Shown piece by piece: positions 1 through 8,810 of a stretch of 64,000 nucleotides of DNA (positions are counted from its first letter, which is position 1; every line of letters starts with the position of its first letter). This DNA is from Photobacterium marinum (GTDB taxonomy: Bacteria > Pseudomonadota > Gammaproteobacteria > Enterobacterales > Vibrionaceae). Under the pieces are notes generated by a model. The model was given only the letters and a program-made list of their open reading frames with translations, made no database searches and was not told the origin of the DNA. Position numbers and translations under genes: made by a program. The stretch spans positions 1 through 64,000 of the forward strand of contig NZ_AMZO01000033.1 in assembly GCF_000331515.1 (NCBI RefSeq). Reading direction: 5' to 3'.

Positions 1-49
1 TACCAACGTTAACGTGCGGTTTCGTACGTTCAAATTTTTCTTTAGACAC
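1..49 (-). CDS. tuf: Elongation factor Tu, N-terminal fragment (cut by window edge)
   Basis: Only the first 16 codons are inside the window. Read on the minus strand from a GTG start they give MSKEKFERTKPHVNVG, the conserved N-terminus of bacterial EF-Tu, the GTPase that carries aminoacyl-tRNA to the ribosome. An AAGGA ribosome binding site lies just upstream of the GTG. It sits 100 bp downstream of fusA on the same strand, as tufA does in the str operon. Which tuf copy this is cannot be told from this fragment. Confidence 0.9.
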   Translation of the reverse strand, partial: MSKEKFERTKPHVNVG

Positions 50-75
50 GATCGTGTTCCTTCCTAGTTAAGATA

Positions 76-98
76 CGCCCCCTACTAGGTCGGGGGCG
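76..98 (-). other. GC-rich hairpin between fusA and tuf
   Basis: CGCCCCC (76-82) and GGGGGCG (92-98) form a perfect 7-bp stem with a 9-nt loop in the fusA-tuf spacer. No T-run follows on the minus strand, so a simple intrinsic terminator is unlikely. It may be a processing or partial-termination structure separating the tuf message from the rest of the operon; that role is inference. Confidence 0.5.
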
Positions 99-149
99 CG
101 TCCGAAGCCTGTATTCTATGCGTCAACGAAGCTTGACGCAATAATCAAA

Positions 150-2246
150 TTAAGTGCGCTCAGCAATAATTCGATCGGCAACATTCTTAGGAACTTCAGC
201 ATATTCGCTGAACTCCATCGAATAAGATGCGCGACCTTGAGTTGCTGAACGTAGATCTGTTGCGTAACCGAACATTTCAGACAGTGGTACCTTAGCACGA
301 ACGATCTTAAGACCAGCTGGTCCTTCGTCCATACCTTCGATCATGCCGCGGCGACGGTTAAGGTCACCAACAACATCACCCATCCAGTCTTCTGGCGTGG
401 TTACTTCAACTTTCATCATTGGCTCAAGAATAATTGGGTCTGCTTCTAGCGCCCCCTTCTTGAATGCCATTGAACCTGCGATCTTAAATGCCATCTCGTT
501 AGAGTCGACGTCATGGTAAGAACCGTCAAACAGCGTTGCTTTGACATCCAGAACCGGATAACCGGCCAGAACACCATTGTTCATCTGCTCTTCGATACCT
601 TTGGCTACCGCACCGATATATTCTTTCGGTACTACACCACCTACGATTTCGTCAACGAATACAAAACCTTCGTCCTGCTCCGCCGGCTCAATCTTAAGCC
701 ATACGTGACCATACTGACCGCGGCCACCAGACTGACGTACGAACTTACCTTCAACTTCCGTTTTACCACGAATGGTTTCACGGTATGCAACCTGAGGTTT
801 ACCCACGTTACAGTCAACGCTGAATTCACGCTTCATACGGTCTACGATGATGTCCAGGTGAAGCTCACCCATACCAGAAATCAGCGTCTGGCCGGTTTCA
901 TCATCTGTTTCCACGCGGAATGACGGGTCTTCTGCAGCCAGTTTACCTAGCGCAATGCCCATTTTTTCCTGGTCAGCTTTCGAGCGAGGCTCAACAGCGA
1001 TCTGGATTACTGGCTCAGGGAATTCCATACGTTCCAGAATCACTCGATGGTCTTGATCACACAGGGTATCACCTGTGGTCACATTCTTAAGACCGATTGC
1101 CGCTGCGATATCACCCGCACGAACTTCCTTAACTTCTTCACGCTTGTTCGAGTGCATCTGTACGATACGACCGAAACGCTCGCGTTTTTCTTTTACTGAG
1201 TTGTAGACGGTATCACCGGAATTTACAACACCAGAGTAAACACGCATGAAGGTCAGGCTACCAACGAATGGGTCGGTCGCGATCTTGAACGCAAGCGCTG
1301 AGAATGGTTCTTCATCGCTTGAGTGACGCTCAATCTCGTTACCTTTTTCATCTTCACCACGAATAGATTTAACTTCCGTTGGTGAAGGCAGGAATTCAAT
1401 AACTGCATCAAGTACAGCCTGAACACCTTTGTTCTTAAATGCTGAACCACAAGTTGCCAGCACGATCTCATTTGCCAGCGTACGCTGACGAAGACCGGCT
1501 TTAATCTCTGCTTCAGACAAGTCACCTTCTTCAAGGTACTTATCCATTAGCTCTTCAGAAGCTTCAGCAGCAGATTCAACCAGGTTCTGACGCCATTCCT
1601 CAGCAAGTTCAACCATTTCAGCCGGAATGTCTTCATGGGTAAATGTCATACCCTGATCATCTTCACTCCAGTTGATAGCCTTCATCTTGATAAGGTCAAC
1701 AACGCCTTTGAATTCATCTTCAGCACCAATATTCAGCTGAATAGGCACTGGGTTCGCGCCAAGACGGTTCTTGATTTGATCAATTACGCGCAGGAAGTCA
1801 GCTCCGGCACGGTCCATCTTGTTCACGAATACCATACGAGGTACTTCGTATTTATCAGCCTGACGCCACACAGTCTCAGACTGAGGCTCAACACCAGAAG
1901 AACCACAGAAAACAACAACTGCGCCATCAAGAACACGCAGAGAACGTTCTACTTCGATAGTGAAGTCTACGTGCCCAGGGGTGTCAATGATGTTGATGCG
2001 GTGCTCTGGAAACTGTGCTTCCATACCACGCCAGAATGTCGTAGTTGCAGCAGAAGTGATGGTGATACCACGTTCCTGCTCCTGCTCCATCCAGTCCATG
2101 GTAGCAGCGCCGTCGTGAACCTCACCGATTTTGTGAGACAGGCCTGTATAAAACAGAATACGCTCGGTAGTCGTTGTTTTACCGGCGTCAACGTGAGCAC
2201 AGATACCGATGTTACGGTAGCGCTCGATAGGCGTTTTACGAGCCAC
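150..2246 (-). CDS. fusA: Elongation factor G
   Basis: 698 aa, normal length for EF-G. It drives GTP-dependent translocation on the ribosome in the cytoplasm and helps recycle ribosomes with RRF. The GTPase P-loop AHVDAGKT is at residues 17-24, the switch II motif DTPGH and the NKMD specificity motif follow, and domains II to V are present to the C-terminus. The start [12 protein letters not shown] matches the family. It is third in the str operon (rpsL-rpsG-fusA-tuf), 78 bp after rpsG. No truncation or unusual residue was seen. Confidence 0.97.
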   Translation of the reverse strand: MARKTPIERYRNIGICAHVDAGKTTTTERILFYTGLSHKIGEVHDGAATMDWMEQEQERGITITSAATTTFWRGMEAQFPEHRINIIDTPGHVDFTIEVERSLRVLDGAVVVFCGSSGVEPQSETVWRQADKYEVPRMVFVNKMDRAGADFLRVIDQIKNRLGANPVPIQLNIGAEDEFKGVVDLIKMKAINWSEDDQGMTFTHEDIPAEMVELAEEWRQNLVESAAEASEELMDKYLEEGDLSEAEIKAGLRQRTLANEIVLATCGSAFKNKGVQAVLDAVIEFLPSPTEVKSIRGEDEKGNEIERHSSDEEPFSALAFKIATDPFVGSLTFMRVYSGVVNSGDTVYNSVKEKRERFGRIVQMHSNKREEVKEVRAGDIAAAIGLKNVTTGDTLCDQDHRVILERMEFPEPVIQIAVEPRSKADQEKMGIALGKLAAEDPSFRVETDDETGQTLISGMGELHLDIIVDRMKREFSVDCNVGKPQVAYRETIRGKTEVEGKFVRQSGGRGQYGHVWLKIEPAEQDEGFVFVDEIVGGVVPKEYIGAVAKGIEEQMNNGVLAGYPVLDVKATLFDGSYHDVDSNEMAFKIAGSMAFKKGALEADPIILEPMMKVEVTTPEDWMGDVVGDLNRRRGMIEGMDEGPAGLKIVRAKVPLSEMFGYATDLRSATQGRASYSMEFSEYAEVPKNVADRIIAERT

Positions 2247-2324
2247 GGCTGTATCCTCTTACTAAGGTTAACCTTAGAGTATGGTTTAGGCGCGACAGGC
2301 CTAGCCTGTCGCGCCCAGACGGTA

Positions 2325-2795
2325 TTACCAGCGGTAATGTGCGAACGCTTTGTTCGCGTCTGCCATACGGTGAACGTCTTCACGTTTCTTAACAGCAGAA
2401 CCTTTGTTGTCAGCCGCGTCTAGCATTTCTGCAGCAAGACGCTGAGCCATAGATTTTTCACCACGCTTACGCGCAGCTTCAACCAACCAACGCATAGCTA
2501 GTGCGTTACGACGTACTGGACGTACTTCTACAGGCACCTGGTAAGTTGAACCACCCACACGGCGAGATTTAACCTCTACCGCTGGACGAACGTTTTCAAG
2601 AGCTTTTTCAAAGATAGCTAGGTGTTCTTCACCAGAACGCTCAGCCATTGCATCTAGTGCAGTGTAAACGATTTTTTCTGCAGTAGATTTCTTACCGTCA
2701 ACCATTAGGATGTTAACGAATTTTGCCAGCAATTCAGATTTGAACTTTGGATCTGGAAGGATCTTACGCTGACCGATTACGCGACGACGTGGCAT
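2325..2795 (-). CDS. rpsG: 30S ribosomal protein S7
   Basis: 156 aa, beginning [18 protein letters not shown], typical of S7. It binds the 3' domain of 16S rRNA, nucleates assembly of the small-subunit head and contacts tRNA in the E site. It lies 96 bp downstream of rpsL. In E. coli, S7 represses translation of its own operon through the rpsL-rpsG spacer; whether that RNA structure is kept here was not determined. Confidence 0.97.
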   Translation of the reverse strand: MPRRRVIGQRKILPDPKFKSELLAKFVNILMVDGKKSTAEKIVYTALDAMAERSGEEHLAIFEKALENVRPAVEVKSRRVGGSTYQVPVEVRPVRRNALAMRWLVEAARKRGEKSMAQRLAAEMLDAADNKGSAVKKREDVHRMADANKAFAHYRW

Positions 2796-2891
2796 GGATA
2801 TTCTCCGTTGTCTTCTTCAGGTTATCCAAAACTTTTCAGTTTCTTCAAAATTTAAATAATTTAGTGTTTGGCCTTACTTAACGGAAATCCA

Positions 2892-3284
<393 letters not shown>

Positions 3285-3302
3285 TTACTTTCGTAAATGT
3301 GA

Positions 3303-3328
3303 AAAATCCGCCTCCCAACAACAGGAGG
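3303..3328 (-). terminator. Terminator-like hairpin at the 5' end of the rpsL transcript
   Basis: On the minus strand CCTCC (3328-3324) pairs with GGAGG (3315-3311) around a short loop, and CGGATTTTT follows. The stem is only 5 bp, so it is at best a weak terminator or an attenuator. It would begin almost at the start point predicted from the promoter at 3336-3364. It could also reduce read-through from the upstream tus genes. Confidence 0.4.
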
Positions 3329-3335
3329 ACGCGAA

Positions 3336-3364
3336 ATTTTAGGCATCGCACTTATGGGTGTCAA
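3336..3364 (-). promoter_or_regulatory. Sigma-70 promoter of the str operon
   Basis: On the minus strand a perfect -35 TTGACA (3364-3359) is separated by exactly 17 bp from -10 TAAAAT (3341-3336). The predicted start point is near 3329, leaving a leader of about 60 nt before rpsL. It is the clearest promoter in this part of the window. Confidence 0.75.
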
Positions 3365-3444
3365 GATCTATACAACGATCAATGAGATGATCATTTCTTA
3401 AACAATAAGAAAATGTCGCACTATCCTCAGGGATGAAGCAGATT

Positions 3445-3738
3445 TCAGGCCCATTTCATCTGAGTTTCGTGCTTAACGGTGAGCGAGGCAAAGCCATTAA
3501 AATCAACAACTTCCAATGAGTTATCGGTTTTTCCGGCGATGCCTCTTGCAGCCAGATCAGCCTCAAGTAAATAAATTTTTACACCCGATTGTTTTAGTGT
3601 TTCAGCCCAGGCATTTTTTTCAATACCGGCAATGACAGCATCCTGAATCAACAAGATTTCGTCACCCTGGCCTATATAGCGTAGACAACGCTGCAGGGCT
3701 TGGGTCTGAAATGGTGAGGTAGTGATAGTATGAAGCAT
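3445..3738 (-). CDS. tusB: Sulfurtransferase complex subunit TusB
   Basis: 97 aa from the start MLHTITTSPFQ; a longer in-frame reading begins 36 bp upstream but overlaps tusC and is not supported by homologues. TusB is the non-catalytic partner in the TusBCD heterohexamer, which relays sulfur from TusA through TusE to MnmA for 2-thiolation of U34 in tRNA Lys, Glu and Gln. It lies 11 bp after tusC and is last in yheO-tusD-tusC-tusB. tusA and tusE are not in the window. Confidence 0.85.
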   Translation of the reverse strand: MLHTITTSPFQTQALQRCLRYIGQGDEILLIQDAVIAGIEKNAWAETLKQSGVKIYLLEADLAARGIAGKTDNSLEVVDFNGFASLTVKHETQMKWA

Positions 3739-3749
3739 AACCTTCGACC

Positions 3750-4106
3750 TCAATAACTTAGAATGCGCTGGCACTGGTGCAAGCGGGCAGAAATAGCCTC
3801 AGGATCCAGTACTTCGGTATCAATCAACAGTTCACTGGCATCAATACCCCGTTCGCTGAGTGACTGGCTGCAGACATAGATATTCTCGACATCATACAAA
3901 TCCAGCATCTTGAAGGTAGCAATGTAATCACGGCACAGAATCTGTTCCGGCTGCTGAGATTTCAGTAACTGGCATACACCGTCACCAATGAAAAACACAC
4001 TGATATCTTCGCTGTAAGCCGATGTCGCCAGTACGGCATCCAGCCCTTCACGGCCGCAGCTTGAACCGTGCGGCGCGTTGTTAAAAACAAAACCTAGCGA
4101 TTTCAT
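3750..4106 (-). CDS. tusC: Sulfurtransferase complex subunit TusC
   Basis: 118 aa, a DsrE/DsrF-fold protein beginning MKSLGFVFNNAPHGSS, close to E. coli TusC in length and N-terminal sequence. It is a structural subunit of the TusBCD sulfur-relay complex for mnm5s2U34 tRNA modification. It lies 23 bp after tusD and 11 bp before tusB, so the three are surely co-transcribed. Confidence 0.9.
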   Translation of the reverse strand: MKSLGFVFNNAPHGSSCGREGLDAVLATSAYSEDISVFFIGDGVCQLLKSQQPEQILCRDYIATFKMLDLYDVENIYVCSQSLSERGIDASELLIDTEVLDPEAISARLHQCQRILSY

Positions 4107-4129
4107 TGAAAATTCTCTTGGAAGGGATT

Positions 4130-4522
4130 TTAAAACTGAATCACGCGATCGGCGGTCAGCATGGCTTCAGCCAGACCACCTAAACCGGCTTGCTCAAACC
4201 CTGCAGCCAGGTTATCTCCCGGCAAGGCATTCTGCTCGGCTTCCTGCTTGCTGACAATGCCACGACGCAGAGCCGCAGCCACACAGGTCTGCAGCTCAAC
4301 CTCATTTTCTGTCGCCAACTGCTGCCAGGCCGCAACCAGATCAAACTCATCAGATGCAGGCGCAGCCAATGCCGAACCATTATAAACACCGTCCTGGTAG
4401 AAAAAGACCCGCGACAGTTTGTGGCCCTGACCAATCACGGCCTGAGCAAACTGATAGGCCTGCCGGGCTGCTTGTGTACCATATGCTGGCCCGTCAACGA
4501 CCAGCACATAATTCAGGCTCAT
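4130..4522 (-). CDS. tusD: Sulfurtransferase complex subunit TusD
   Basis: 130 aa, DsrE-fold. It is the catalytic subunit of TusBCD, carrying the persulfide taken from TusA; the candidate active cysteine is Cys80 in [12 protein letters not shown], matching the catalytic Cys78 of E. coli TusD. Its start codon overlaps the stop of the upstream regulator by 4 bp (ATGA), so translation is probably coupled. The dsr sulfite-reduction partners of related DsrE proteins are absent, which supports the tRNA role. Confidence 0.92.
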   Translation of the reverse strand: MSLNYVLVVDGPAYGTQAARQAYQFAQAVIGQGHKLSRVFFYQDGVYNGSALAAPASDEFDLVAAWQQLATENEVELQTCVAAALRRGIVSKQEAEQNALPGDNLAAGFEQAGLGGLAEAMLTADRVIQF

Positions 4523-5247
4523 TTATCGCAATCCTCAGTTTTACGCTGACGGATGTAGAGATAAACGGTGTGCTTGGAAATATTCAGGCGATCCGCAACA
4601 CGGTTGATGGCATCTTTGATATCGAAAATACCTTTGTCATACAGTTCCATCACGATCTGGCGGTTCTTGGCATTGTTCGATACGTTCTTGTCGGCGTTAA
4701 TCTCTTCGATGGTACGCTCAACGGTCTGATCCACCAGCTCATCAACATCACTGGCAAAGTTAACGCTTGATGCTGCCTGCTTGGCTTCATCAGTTGGCAT
4801 GAAAGACTGCAGGATCTGTGCAAACGGGGCATCCAGATTAATATTGATACACAGCAGGCCGATGATACGGTCTTCACTGTTGCGAATAGCAATAGTGATC
4901 GACTTCATCAGCGCCCCACCCTTGGCGCGGGTGAAGTATGCACGAGAAAAGTTACGCTCAGAACCTTCAATATCCCGAAGCATACGCAGTGCCAGATCAG
5001 TGATCGGGGAACCGACTTTACGGCCGGTGTTTTCACCGTTGGCAATTTTGATTGCTGAAGTATTCAGGTCTGCCAGTGAGTGCAATACGATTTCACAAAA
5101 CGGGCCGATCAGCGCAGCCAGGCCGTCAACAACCGCTTCGTAAGAACGCAGGATAACGTAATCATGCTCGCTGAATGCACGCGGCTCGATTATGTCACTT
5201 TCAACCATCACCTCAGAACTATAGTTATCTGTAGATACCACTTTCAC
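4519..5247 (-). CDS. yheO: YheO-type PAS and helix-turn-helix regulator
   Basis: 242 aa. The N-terminal half (about residues 25-150) is a YheO-type PAS-like sensor domain. The C-terminus has a helix-turn-helix around [17 protein letters not shown] (about 216-232). The family includes E. coli YheO and DauR, the regulator of D-arginine catabolism in Pseudomonas, but the YheO ligand is not known to me. A second in-frame Met at residue 14 is a possible start. The gene leads the tusDCB operon, as in E. coli. The reason for coupling this sensor to tRNA thiolation is unknown. Confidence 0.85.
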   Translation of the reverse strand: MKVVSTDNYSSEVMVESDIIEPRAFSEHDYVILRSYEAVVDGLAALIGPFCEIVLHSLADLNTSAIKIANGENTGRKVGSPITDLALRMLRDIEGSERNFSRAYFTRAKGGALMKSITIAIRNSEDRIIGLLCININLDAPFAQILQSFMPTDEAKQAASSVNFASDVDELVDQTVERTIEEINADKNVSNNAKNRQIVMELYDKGIFDIKDAINRVADRLNISKHTVYLYIRQRKTEDCDK

Positions 5248-5450
5248 ATCTTCCTTGCTAAAGCCATTTTATTTAGTTTCACCGCTTCTCTCACCAAACT
5301 GATACCTGTACAGCAAAGGGAACGCGCGAAAATAAATAGAACGGGTAAAATTTCAAATCTTTCTAGCAAGTTTATCAGATTATTGATAGCTCCCTAAAAT
5401 TTTATATGAACTTGGTCTATATCCAACGTTAGCCCAGATCAAACAAATAT

Positions 5451-5476
5451 AAAAAAACCCGGCCAAAGCCGGGTTT
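5451..5476 (-). terminator. fkpA intrinsic terminator
   Basis: On the minus strand AAACCCGGC, a TTTG loop and GCCGGG form a GC-rich stem followed by a run of seven T. It lies about 50 bp past the fkpA stop. Confidence 0.85.
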
Positions 5477-5527
5477 CATCTGCATTCAGTAAAGTTTAAG
5501 GCCAAATATCGGCGCTAATCCTGTGAC

Positions 5528-6334
5528 TTACTGGGTTTTCTGTGTTTCTGCCTGTTTTTCTGGTTTTACGATGTCCAGAAGTTCAACTTCAAATACCAAA
5601 GTAGAGTTAGCAGGAATGCTTGGGTTCGCCTGTGAACCGTATGCCAGCTCAGGTGGAATAACAAACTTGAACTTAGAACCAACAGGCATTAGCTGTACAC
5701 CTTCAGTCCAGCCAGGGATAACCTGGTTAAGCGGGAAAGTCGCAGGCTGGTTGCGCTTGTATGAGCTGTCAAACTCAGTACCGTCAGTCAGCGTACCTTT
5801 GTAGTGAACGCGAACAGTATCGGTTGCAGCAGGCTTGTCACCTTCGCCCTGAGTTTCAACCTGGTATAGCAAGCCAGATTCTGTTTTCACCACACCGTCT
5901 TGTTTCTCAAATTTAGCACGGTACTCTTCACCGGCCTTAATGTTCTTTTCGGCTTCTTCCTGAGCTTTCTTCTGTACGATCTCAGAAACACGCTTGTCCA
6001 GTTCCTGCAGGGTCTGCTGAGTTTCTTCCGGAGTCAGGCGGCTTTGATCAGCAAATACGTCACGTACACCAGCCAGAACATGTTCACGGTCCAGGTTCAG
6101 GCCCAACTCTTTCTGCTGATCCAGGTTAGCTGCCAGGTACTGTGCCAACGATGCACCAATCGCGTAAGCGGCTTTTTCATCTTCTGAGGCAAATGCTGCA
6201 GGTGCAGCTTCAGTTGCCACCTGCTCTACTTTTGCAGGCTCTGCTGGTTTTGTATCAGCTGCTTTTTCATCTTGGCAGCCTACCGCTAGCAGGATTGTCG
6301 CAGCCAAAACAGACATCTTCAGAACAGGTTTCAT
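5528..6334 (-). CDS. fkpA: FKBP-type peptidyl-prolyl isomerase FkpA, probably a lipoprotein
   Basis: 268 aa from the start MKPVLKMSV, chosen because GGAG lies upstream and a signal peptide begins there; the longer reading frame to 6475 has no secretion signal. The N-terminal dimerisation domain (about 60-145) is followed by an FKBP domain (about 160-255; VHYKGTLTDGTEFDSS, IPGWTEG). It acts as an envelope chaperone and prolyl isomerase. The signal peptide ends LLAVGC with Cys20 followed by QDEK. This suggests lipidation, unlike soluble periplasmic E. coli FkpA, although Ala rather than Leu stands at -3 of the lipobox. Confidence 0.9.
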   Translation of the reverse strand: MKPVLKMSVLAATILLAVGCQDEKAADTKPAEPAKVEQVATEAAPAAFASEDEKAAYAIGASLAQYLAANLDQQKELGLNLDREHVLAGVRDVFADQSRLTPEETQQTLQELDKRVSEIVQKKAQEEAEKNIKAGEEYRAKFEKQDGVVKTESGLLYQVETQGEGDKPAATDTVRVHYKGTLTDGTEFDSSYKRNQPATFPLNQVIPGWTEGVQLMPVGSKFKFVIPPELAYGSQANPSIPANSTLVFEVELLDIVKPEKQAETQKTQ

Positions 6335-6548
6335 GTATTTCTCCATCATTCGCTGAGGGAATGCCTCATTTTTTATAATCGGCTTTTCACTTTTTGAATC
6401 AAAAGCTCTAGTGTGAAAAGCACTCGATATCAATATACTAATACCAACTGTATTAAAAAACTGCCAAATACTCACTGTTATTCAGTTATTTAATACCATT
6501 GACGCTCTATTTCCGTGTATTTAGCAGAACAAATCGGAACAGACCTTA

Positions 6549-7526
6549 ATGCACAAAAAAATACAATGGCTTAGCATTATTTTGGCACTGTTTACCCTAA
6601 CAGGCTGTTTTTTTTCGGGTTCAGAAGTCAAACGCTGGGAGCTTGCCCCGGAAGGCGCTACCAGTTTCAGCCTGAGCCGAGATGGCCGCTTTGCCCTGCT
6701 ATACTCGACACAACAAGGTATCGTGCTCTGGGACTTACAGCAAAACAAAAGGTTAGCTGATTTCGGTTCTCAAGATCCATATCACAATACCGTTATCGCC
6801 AGCAAAATTTCTGACAACAACCGCTATGCCATTACAGCAACAGCGCAGAATTTCGCTGTCTGGGATCTGGCCTGGGGCCAGTCTGAGGGATTATGGTCTA
6901 TCTCTGACGGTATTATCCGTGATGTCGATATCGCCAGTAACGGTCAGCATGTCCTGCTGGCACTGTCTAACGGTAAGGCCCTGTATGTCGACTTGGGCAG
7001 CGGAAGACGACTGGAGTTCCTTGCTCACCGAGAAAAAGTTAATTCTGTCGCCCTGTCGGCCAATGGCCAGTTTGCCCTCTCCGGCGGCAACGACCATTTT
7101 GCCTACCTGTGGGATACCCGCAATGGCCAGATCCTTTACCAGTTCGAACATACCACCCGGATCAGCCGGGTTGCCCTCCAGCGCAACGGAAAGCTGGCCC
7201 TGACCGCCGACGGTGGCAACGATGTTTTTATCTGGGATTTGCAAAGCGGAGAGAAGCTAGCGTCACTGGCCGTGCGCCTGCGCCAGCAAAACCTTTCCAC
7301 CGCCCGCTTCTCCAATGACGGCAAAACCGTTGTCACCGGTACACCGTCGCGACGGCTCGAACTGTGGGACTCGGCAAGTGGCGATAATCTCGGACGCTGG
7401 GAAGTTGCAGCCAAACAAGATTCTCGACCACCGGCTGCAGTGGTGTATGATGTCGCCATCAGCCCGGACGGCCATGTCATCTCCGGTAGCTCTGCCGGTA
7501 TAGCTCAGGCCTGGACGACCGATTAA
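6549..7526 (+). CDS. WD40-repeat lipoprotein
   Basis: 325 aa. The signal peptide ends in a good lipobox, LTGC (Cys20), so it is probably an outer-membrane lipoprotein facing the periplasm. The rest is a WD40-type beta-propeller: six or seven repeats carry blade ends such as IVLWDLQ, FAVWDLA, FAYLWDTRNG, VFIWDLQSG and LELWDSASG. Such propellers are protein-binding platforms; the partner here is unknown. It is divergent from fkpA and 19 bp upstream of slyX, with which it is probably co-transcribed. The position between fkpA and slyX hints at an envelope-assembly role, but this is inference. Confidence 0.85.
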   Translation: MHKKIQWLSIILALFTLTGCFFSGSEVKRWELAPEGATSFSLSRDGRFALLYSTQQGIVLWDLQQNKRLADFGSQDPYHNTVIASKISDNNRYAITATAQNFAVWDLAWGQSEGLWSISDGIIRDVDIASNGQHVLLALSNGKALYVDLGSGRRLEFLAHREKVNSVALSANGQFALSGGNDHFAYLWDTRNGQILYQFEHTTRISRVALQRNGKLALTADGGNDVFIWDLQSGEKLASLAVRLRQQNLSTARFSNDGKTVVTGTPSRRLELWDSASGDNLGRWEVAAKQDSRPPAAVVYDVAISPDGHVISGSSAGIAQAWTTD

Positions 7527-7545
7527 CACGGGACACTTTCACCTT

Positions 7546-7767
7546 ATGACCGAAATTGAAAAACTACAGGCTCAAATTGACGAGCTAGAAATGAAACAGG
7601 CCTTTCAGGATCAGACCATTGAAGAACTGAACCAGGCCCTGACTGCGCAGCAGTTCCTGATCGACAAATTACAGACGCAGATGAAATTCATGGTTGGTAA
7701 GGTCAAGGGGATGGAACCATCAAACCTGGCCAGCGAGTCTGAAGAAACACCGCCACCGCATTATTAA
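7546..7767 (+). CDS. slyX: SlyX family protein
   Basis: 73 aa, almost wholly a predicted coiled coil (leucine-rich heptads from residue 3 to 50) with a Pro/His C-terminal tail (PPPHY). It matches SlyX, a small conserved gammaproteobacterial protein of unknown biochemical role that is always found near slyD. It lies 19 bp after the WD40 lipoprotein gene and ends at a terminator shared with slyD. Confidence 0.9.
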   Translation: MTEIEKLQAQIDELEMKQAFQDQTIEELNQALTAQQFLIDKLQTQMKFMVGKVKGMEPSNLASESEETPPPHY

Positions 7768-7806
7768 TGTGAGTATCAAGGCTTGAGTGTTCGAGTAGCA
7801 AGAAAC

Positions 7807-7837
7807 AAAAACGGGAAGCCTGAGCTTCCCGTTTTTT
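7807..7837. terminator. Bidirectional terminator between slyX and slyD
   Basis: AAAAACGGGAAGC, a CTGA loop and GCTTCCCGTTTTTT form a strong stem flanked by A- and T-runs on both sides, between the convergent slyX and slyD genes. Confidence 0.9.
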
Positions 7838-7852
7838 ATACTTCACTATTAA

Positions 7853-8425
7853 TTAGTGAGAGCAGCCGCAACCGCCGTGGCCTTCGCCACCACAGCAACC
7901 GCCTTCTTCTTCATGGCCGTGCTCGTGGTCATCACAACCGCCGCCACCGCAGCAACCGCCAGCACGGTGGATATGACCGTGAGCGATTTCTTCTTCTGTT
8001 GCTTCACGCAGAGCAACAACTTCTGCGCTGAAAGTCAGTGACTGGCCAGCCAGCATGTGGTTGCCGTCAACAACAACGTGGTCGCCATCAACTTCAGTTA
8101 CTTCTACAGGGATTGGGCCCTGATCTGTATCAGCAAGGAAACGCATACCAACAGTGATTTCGTCAACGCCCTGGAATACATCTGCAGGAACACGCTGAAC
8201 CATTTCTTCACGGTGCTCGCCGTATGCTTCTTCAGGAGCAACAGTCACTTCGAATTTGTCGCCAGCTTCACGACCTTCTAGTGCTTTCTCCAGGCCAACA
8301 ATCAGGTTGTTGTGACCGTGAAGGTAGTCAAGAGGTGCGTCAGCTGTTGACTGGTCAACAACCACGCCTTCTTCAGTTTTTACCTGGTAGGCAAGGCTTA
8401 CTACGATGTCTTTAGCGACTTTCAT
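7853..8425 (-). CDS. slyD: FKBP-type peptidyl-prolyl isomerase SlyD
   Basis: 190 aa from MKVAKDIVVSLAYQV, preceded by GGAG; the longer frame to 8572 has no family match. The FKBP domain carries the inserted IF chaperone domain (about 70-125) and a C-terminal metal-binding tail rich in His, Cys and Gly (GGCCGGGGCDDHEHGH). SlyD is a cytoplasmic prolyl isomerase and chaperone that also supplies nickel in [NiFe]-hydrogenase assembly in E. coli. It is convergent with slyX and downstream of yheV. Confidence 0.95.
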   Translation of the reverse strand: MKVAKDIVVSLAYQVKTEEGVVVDQSTADAPLDYLHGHNNLIVGLEKALEGREAGDKFEVTVAPEEAYGEHREEMVQRVPADVFQGVDEITVGMRFLADTDQGPIPVEVTEVDGDHVVVDGNHMLAGQSLTFSAEVVALREATEEEIAHGHIHRAGGCCGGGGCDDHEHGHEEEGGCCGGEGHGGCGCSH

Positions 8426-8549
8426 GTTTACTCCGATATTGAGACAGTACCGTTTTAGCGAAGGTGCGGAACCATTCGCTCTCCCGGTACCCTTGTTAAT
8501 ATTTCTGCATGATAACGGATAATGGTCGTCTGATGCCAATATCCGCTCG

Positions 8550-8759
8550 TTATTCTGGCTTGAAGATGCCAATCACCTGTTCTTTGGTTGGCGGCGAAAG
8601 CTGTTCGCTTTCATCCACCGACTTCGGCACCCGACGGTCGGTGTAATCACAGACCACACACTCAACCCTTTCGATCTCATTTTCCTGCCACCAGCGCAAT
8701 GTATCCTGTTCACTGCACTGCGGACACACCGCTCCGGCAATAAAGCGTTTTTTTGCCAT
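8550..8759 (-). CDS. yheV: YheV family zinc-ribbon protein
   Basis: About 69 aa starting MAKKRFIAGAVCP; an upstream Met (8768) is an alternative start. Two cysteine pairs, CPQC and CVVC about 22 residues apart, form a probable zinc ribbon. It is a small conserved protein of unknown function. It follows kefB by about 50 bp on the same strand, as in E. coli kefG-kefB-yheV. Confidence 0.85.
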   Translation of the reverse strand: MAKKRFIAGAVCPQCSEQDTLRWWQENEIERVECVVCDYTDRRVPKSVDESEQLSPPTKEQVIGIFKPE

Positions 8760-8810
8760 CTGGTTCATCCTTTTTCAGTTCGGAGGTTACTCATTACAAC
8801 CTTCCCGCGG

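Noticed and set aside
1635..2423. 262-codon plus-strand ORF opposite fusA
   Set aside because: It is the antisense shadow of a highly conserved gene with strong codon bias; no family match.
6335..6475. N-terminal extension of FkpA to 6475
   Set aside because: It would hide the signal peptide; the internal Met at 6334 has a good ribosome binding site and signal sequence.
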